DNA of 8,495 nucleotides from Bacillota bacterium (GTDB lineage Bacteria; Bacillota; Clostridia; Christensenellales; UMGS416). Both the position numbers and the translations under genes were made by a program. Below are positions 6,163-8,495 of this stretch, piece after piece. The stretch covers positions 1 to 8,495 of the forward strand of contig JAEYYW010000020.1 in NCBI GenBank assembly GCA_023428265.1, read 5' to 3'. How positions within the stretch are numbered: the stretch's first letter is position 1; every line of letters starts with the position of its first letter. The notes under the pieces were generated by a model. The model worked only from the letters and a program-made list of their open reading frames with translations. It was not told the DNA's origin and made no database searches.

Positions 6163-6209
6163 GGTCGCCTCTGCTGGATAAACCAGCAGTCGGCCTCTTT
6201 GCTTTTTCT
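6163..6209 (+). terminator. Likely intrinsic terminator of the ThuA-SDR operon
   Basis: CTGCTGG (6171-6177) and CCAGCAG (6183-6189) form a perfect seven-pair stem with a five-base ATAAA loop, extended at the base by GGTCG (6163-6167) with CGGCC (6191-6195), including one G-U pair. A T-rich tail, TCTTTGCTTTTTCT, follows at 6196-6209. It is oriented for the plus strand. It lies 180 bases after the SDR stop, so the transcript would carry the preceding hairpins as a 3' untranslated region. Confidence 0.65.
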
Positions 6210-6217
6210 CCCGCTTT

Positions 6218-6709
6218 CTACTTTACCTTCTCATTCGCTGTCACAAAAAACACTTCGCCCTGCGAAGGCGTGGTGAGCGTGGGCTCGGGCTTGACCTGGC
6301 AGGTGATTTTGTTGCCGACCTCCACGGTCTGGCTCACGCCCTCATCCCACCGTGTGTTTTCGCTGAAGCGCAGCATGAACTCCCCGCCGCCGGCAGGTTC
6401 AATCAGCACCAGCTGGCCGTTCACCTGCTTGACGGTGCCGGAGGTGTCCACCAGGTCATTGAGGTGGGCCGACGGGTCGGATGTCGCGCCGGAATCAGGC
6501 CGGGCGGGCATGCCGTTGGGGGCGGTGGCTTCGGGCTTGGCGGTTTCCACGGCGGTGGGCTCAGCCCGGTCCGTTGGGCTGGCCTCCTCCACCGCTTCGG
6601 TATCTCCCGGCCCGGTTTGAATGGGAGCCGGCAAGCCCGCCACTGCGCACGCGGCAAAGACCAACGCCAGCACGATCAACAACCCGGACACAAAAATCTG
6701 TTTGAGCAT
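6218..6709 (-). CDS. Small exported protein, probable lipoprotein, of unknown function
   Basis: I do not recognise this 163-residue protein. Residues 1-20 form a signal sequence with a long hydrophobic core. Cys21 follows F-A-A, a weak lipobox because the -3 position is Phe rather than Leu; cleavage as a plain secreted protein is possible. Residues about 26-82 are a low-complexity linker rich in Pro, Thr, Glu and Ala. Residues about 83-163 look like a small all-beta domain: G-T-V-K-Q-V-N-G-Q-L-V-L-I, then E-F-M-L-R-F and E-V-G-N-K-I-T-C-Q-V-K, a pattern seen in OB-fold-like or DUF-type cell-surface domains. The chosen start ATG at 6707-6709 has GGGAGG at 6719-6724 upstream; a longer frame to 6814 begins in the terminator of the next gene and is rejected. 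It has no clear promoter of its own in 6710-6823. It ends in TAG. Confidence 0.8.
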   Translation of the reverse strand: MLKQIFVSGLLIVLALVFAACAVAGLPAPIQTGPGDTEAVEEASPTDRAEPTAVETAKPEATAPNGMPARPDSGATSDPSAHLNDLVDTSGTVKQVNGQLVLIEPAGGGEFMLRFSENTRWDEGVSQTVEVGNKITCQVKPEPTLTTPSQGEVFFVTANEKVK

Positions 6710-6777
6710 GGGATAACCCCTCCCTTTCCACATTGGTTTGACGAAAGCCGCGCCGCTTGGTTCCATCTTTTTCAAGT

Positions 6778-6804
6778 AAAAAAAAGAGACGCTTGCGCGC
6801 CTCT
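6778..6804 (-). terminator. Strong intrinsic terminator of the solute-binding protein gene
   Basis: On the minus strand AGAGGCGC and GCGTCTCT pair over eight positions (one G-U) around a GCAA loop of the GNRA type, and a run of T follows at once (6778-6784). The stem begins 20 bases after the TAG stop at 6824-6826. This is a textbook rho-independent terminator, so the small exported protein gene downstream depends on read-through or a promoter not recognised here. Confidence 0.9.
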
Positions 6805-6823
6805 TTGTCAGCAATCGGCTTGT

Positions 6824-7531
6824 CTATTCTTCAGAGGTGATCCCGTTTTGCTTCGCGTAGTCGTTCACAATCTGCGCCACGGCGTCCGCATTGAGCTGCT
6901 GCTTCATCGCCTGCACATAGCCACCCCAATCGGCTTCCACATCGCTGGAGCGCATGATCAGATCGAGCAGCGCGCGCTCGGCCACGCCTCCGGCGTCAAA
7001 GCCCTGCACGGCGGGGTCCGCGATCTGGCGGGTGAAAAGCGGCTTGCGCCAGTTGTTGGTCCACCAGAAGTCTTTGAGCGTGTCCAGATATTTCCAGCGA
7101 TAATCCACATCGGTGGCGGCGGGCATAAAATCGGTGGCCCAGGTGGCCATGTGGGTCATGGCGGACCACTTGTTGTCCATCGCGCCAAACATGACGGGCA
7201 GGCCGTTTTCGTCCTTGTGCAGCGTCTGCAGGCCGTCGCCGGTCACGTTATAATCCACGCCGGCCACGCCCCAGTTCAGATAGGTCTGCCCTTCCTCGCC
7301 CATCATCCAATCCATCACAGAGAGCACCTTCTTCAGCTTGCCGTCATCCACCTGGGCGCTGAACAGCATGCCGGTGCGGTAGGAGGCGTCATCATGATAG
7401 GCCACGCCCCATGGGTTGACAGGCTGGGCCAGCACCGACACAGCCGAGGCCATATCCAGGCCCGGCGCATTGGTTTGCAGCGCCGCCTTCACCTTTTCAG
7501 CGCCGGCCGGGGAGCAATCGGCCACCAGCAT
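6824..7531 (-). CDS. C-terminal fragment of the interrupted solute-binding protein
   Basis: From the first in-frame ATG after the TAG, 235 residues are open to the natural TAG stop. The fragment has no signal peptide, and the bases before the ATG (GGGCAAGGCGGGC) contain no good ribosome binding site, so independent translation as an exported protein is unlikely. It is best read as the continuation of the same gene. Confidence 0.5.
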   Translation of the reverse strand: MLVADCSPAGAEKVKAALQTNAPGLDMASAVSVLAQPVNPWGVAYHDDASYRTGMLFSAQVDDGKLKKVLSVMDWMMGEEGQTYLNWGVAGVDYNVTGDGLQTLHKDENGLPVMFGAMDNKWSAMTHMATWATDFMPAATDVDYRWKYLDTLKDFWWTNNWRKPLFTRQIADPAVQGFDAGGVAERALLDLIMRSSDVEADWGGYVQAMKQQLNADAVAQIVNDYAKQNGITSEE

Positions 7532-7543
7532 GCCCGCCTTGCC

Positions 7544-7546
7544 CTA
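7544..7546 (-). other. In-frame TAG codon inside the solute-binding protein gene
   Basis: The codons around it read L-K-F-S, TAG, G-K-A-G-M. Family members often have F-S-Q-G-K-A-G-M or a similar sequence here, so a C-to-T change in CAG is the simplest origin. TAG also ends three other coding regions in this window (2634-2636, 6218-6220, 6824-6826) at sensible ends, which argues that it is normally a stop here. Confidence 0.85.
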
Positions 7547-8419
7547 GCTGAACTTCAAAATGGCGTCGTCCTGGCTCTGGGTTAAGCCGGCCGGATCCAG
7601 ATAGCCGCTGCGATAGGCCTGGTTGGCCCACTTGGCCGCTTCCTTGGCCCGGTCGGAAAGCAGGCCGGGCACCCACGCGCCGTCTTGCAGCACCCAGTCG
7701 CGCACGCCGAATTCCTTGAGAAACACGGTGCTGATGCCGCCCAGGTCGTCGGCAAAGCCGGTGATGGCATAGGAATCGTCACAGCCGTTGCCGTCCAGGT
7801 CACAGCGGGAATAGTAGGCGGTCAGGCTCATAAACTCCTGCCAGGAGGGCGCCTGGCCGGCGGTGAGCAGCTTGCTCTCCAGCGCCCAGTCCAGCCGGTA
7901 CCAGATGGCCAGCGACCTGCCGTTGTCATACCGGCTGATCATGTCGGAGCGGGGCACAAACCACATCTTGCCGCCGACGGCCTCGGTGTTGCGGTAGCGA
8001 TACATCATCGTGCCGAGATTGCGGAAATTTTTGAAAATATCCTCCGGAATCTCGCGGATGGATTGCTGGCCGATGAGGTCGTGGAAGGAGATGGCGTCTT
8101 CATAGATCGAGTGCGCAAACAAATCCGGCAGCGCTTTTGCGGCGGCTGCCGAGGCAATCTTTTCCTTCCAGTCTGCCGATGTGACCGGCCACGGCACAAA
8201 CTGAACGCCGAATTTCTCAACGATATAATCCCTCACCTGGCCGGAAGGCTGCCCGGCCTCCGCCTGCTCCAGACCCCACAGGCCGATGGAAACTTCCGTA
8301 ACCTCGGCCGGCCCGGCAGTGCCGGTGGGCGATGGAGCAGGCGTTTTGCCGCCTTTGCCGCACCCGGCAAGCGGCGCGACCAATGCCACAATCAACAGGA
8401 TGGCCGCCAGTTTCTTCAT
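7544..8419 (-). CDS. N-terminal fragment of the interrupted solute-binding protein
   Basis: If TAG stops translation, this is all that is made from the normal start: 291 residues with the lipoprotein signal, the first lobe and part of the second-lobe helices. It lacks the C-terminal half that closes the ligand cleft, so it would not be expected to bind a sugar or dock to a permease. A membrane-tethered remnant is possible but there is no sign that it is stable. Confidence 0.6.
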   Translation of the reverse strand: MKKLAAILLIVALVAPLAGCGKGGKTPAPSPTGTAGPAEVTEVSIGLWGLEQAEAGQPSGQVRDYIVEKFGVQFVPWPVTSADWKEKIASAAAAKALPDLFAHSIYEDAISFHDLIGQQSIREIPEDIFKNFRNLGTMMYRYRNTEAVGGKMWFVPRSDMISRYDNGRSLAIWYRLDWALESKLLTAGQAPSWQEFMSLTAYYSRCDLDGNGCDDSYAITGFADDLGGISTVFLKEFGVRDWVLQDGAWVPGLLSDRAKEAAKWANQAYRSGYLDPAGLTQSQDDAILKFS

Positions 8420-8464
8420 GGAACCTCCGTATCTTCACGTGCGTGTCTTTTCGTATATTTGGTT

Positions 8465-8493
8465 ATTATATCACAGAGGTATGGCAGCGTAAA
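8465..8493 (-). promoter_or_regulatory. Promoter of the solute-binding protein gene
   Basis: On the minus strand TTTACG (8488-8493, four of six) and TATAAT (8465-8470) are 17 bases apart, and a TGA before the -10 makes it extended. Transcription would begin near 8458, giving a leader of about 39 bases. No clear operator or catabolite-response element is visible in the leader. Confidence 0.65.
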
Positions 8494-8495
8494 CC

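Larger units (their letters stand above)
6824..8419 (-). pseudogene. Extracellular solute-binding protein family 1 (ABC sugar uptake), interrupted by in-frame TAG
   Basis: The frame is a single solute-binding lipoprotein of about 531 residues, broken only by TAG at 7544-7546 (codon 292). Residues 1-19 are a signal peptide and L-A-G-C20 is a clear lipobox. A Gly/Pro/Thr linker leads to the first lobe (V-S-I-G-L-W-G at 43-49). D-L-D-G-N-G-C-D-D at 207-215 is the Ca-binding-like loop common in the LplA-type sugar-binding proteins. The second lobe continues after the stop with G-K-A-G-M, then W-M-M-G-E-E-G-Q and the usual C-terminal helices. No frameshift or loss is seen on either side, and both halves keep family features, so the break is recent or is read through. 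The start ATG (8417-8419) has GGAGG at 8424-8428, a four-base spacer, and a near-consensus promoter. The context F-S-(TAG)-G-K-A-G-M suggests CAG (Gln) changed to TAG. No permease gene is in the window. Confidence 0.8.

Noticed and set aside
5775..6620. Plus-strand open frame of 281 codons over the end of the SDR gene and the hairpin gap
   Set aside because: It crosses the SDR stop in another frame, several hairpins, a terminator and an opposing gene; no domain is visible.
6710..6826. Possible fusion of the solute-binding protein to the small exported protein, because both share one frame across a TAG
   Set aside because: The joined stretch would run through a strong intrinsic terminator, and the exported protein has its own ribosome binding site and signal peptide.
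6464..7585. 373-codon plus-strand open frame
   Set aside because: It runs antisense through the small exported protein, a strong terminator and the solute-binding protein, and its composition is that of a shadow frame.

Overview
The window looks like GC-rich chromosomal DNA from an anaerobic Firmicute, most likely a Clostridia relative (Oscillospiraceae- or Christensenellales-like). This is inferred from strong GGAGG-type ribosome binding sites, sigma-A-like promoters with TATAAT boxes, an aldo/keto reductase of the type common in clostridia, an M29 aminopeptidase, a large lipoprotein sugar-binding protein, and GC-rich palindromic intergenic elements. No 16S rRNA, tRNA, CRISPR array, phage, transposase or toxin module is visible.

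Layout: the left part (1-3098) is all on the minus strand: the N-terminal part of an atypical aldo/keto reductase running off the window edge (1-278), an MscS-family mechanosensitive channel (354-1274), and a two-gene operon of a VOC/glyoxalase-fold protein (2634-3098) followed by an MFS transporter (1363-2601). A compact divergent promoter region (3142-3224) separates that operon from a plus-strand M29 aminopeptidase (3250-4368). Then comes a 252-bp gap filled with nested palindromes (4398-4578), and a tight plus-strand pair: a ThuA-like protein (4621-5259) and a short-chain dehydrogenase (5261-5983), one base apart.

The right part is again on the minus strand and converges on the pair. The convergent gap (5984-6217) holds a run of five hairpins, the last a likely terminator. 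Beyond it lie a small secreted protein of unknown function (6218-6709) and a family 1 extracellular solute-binding lipoprotein gene (6824-8419). The latter has a near-consensus promoter (8465-8493) and a strong intrinsic terminator (6778-6804), but is interrupted by an in-frame TAG at 7544-7546.

Together the genes suggest ordinary nutrient handling: sugar capture (solute-binding protein), possible sugar-derivative metabolism (ThuA-like, SDR, FucP-like MFS), peptide trimming (M29) and osmotic safety (MscS). I find no clear new biological system. The points most worth checking are the internal TAG in an otherwise intact gene, the two palindrome-rich intergenic elements, the ThuA-SDR pairing, and the aldo/keto reductase that appears to lack canonical catalytic residues.
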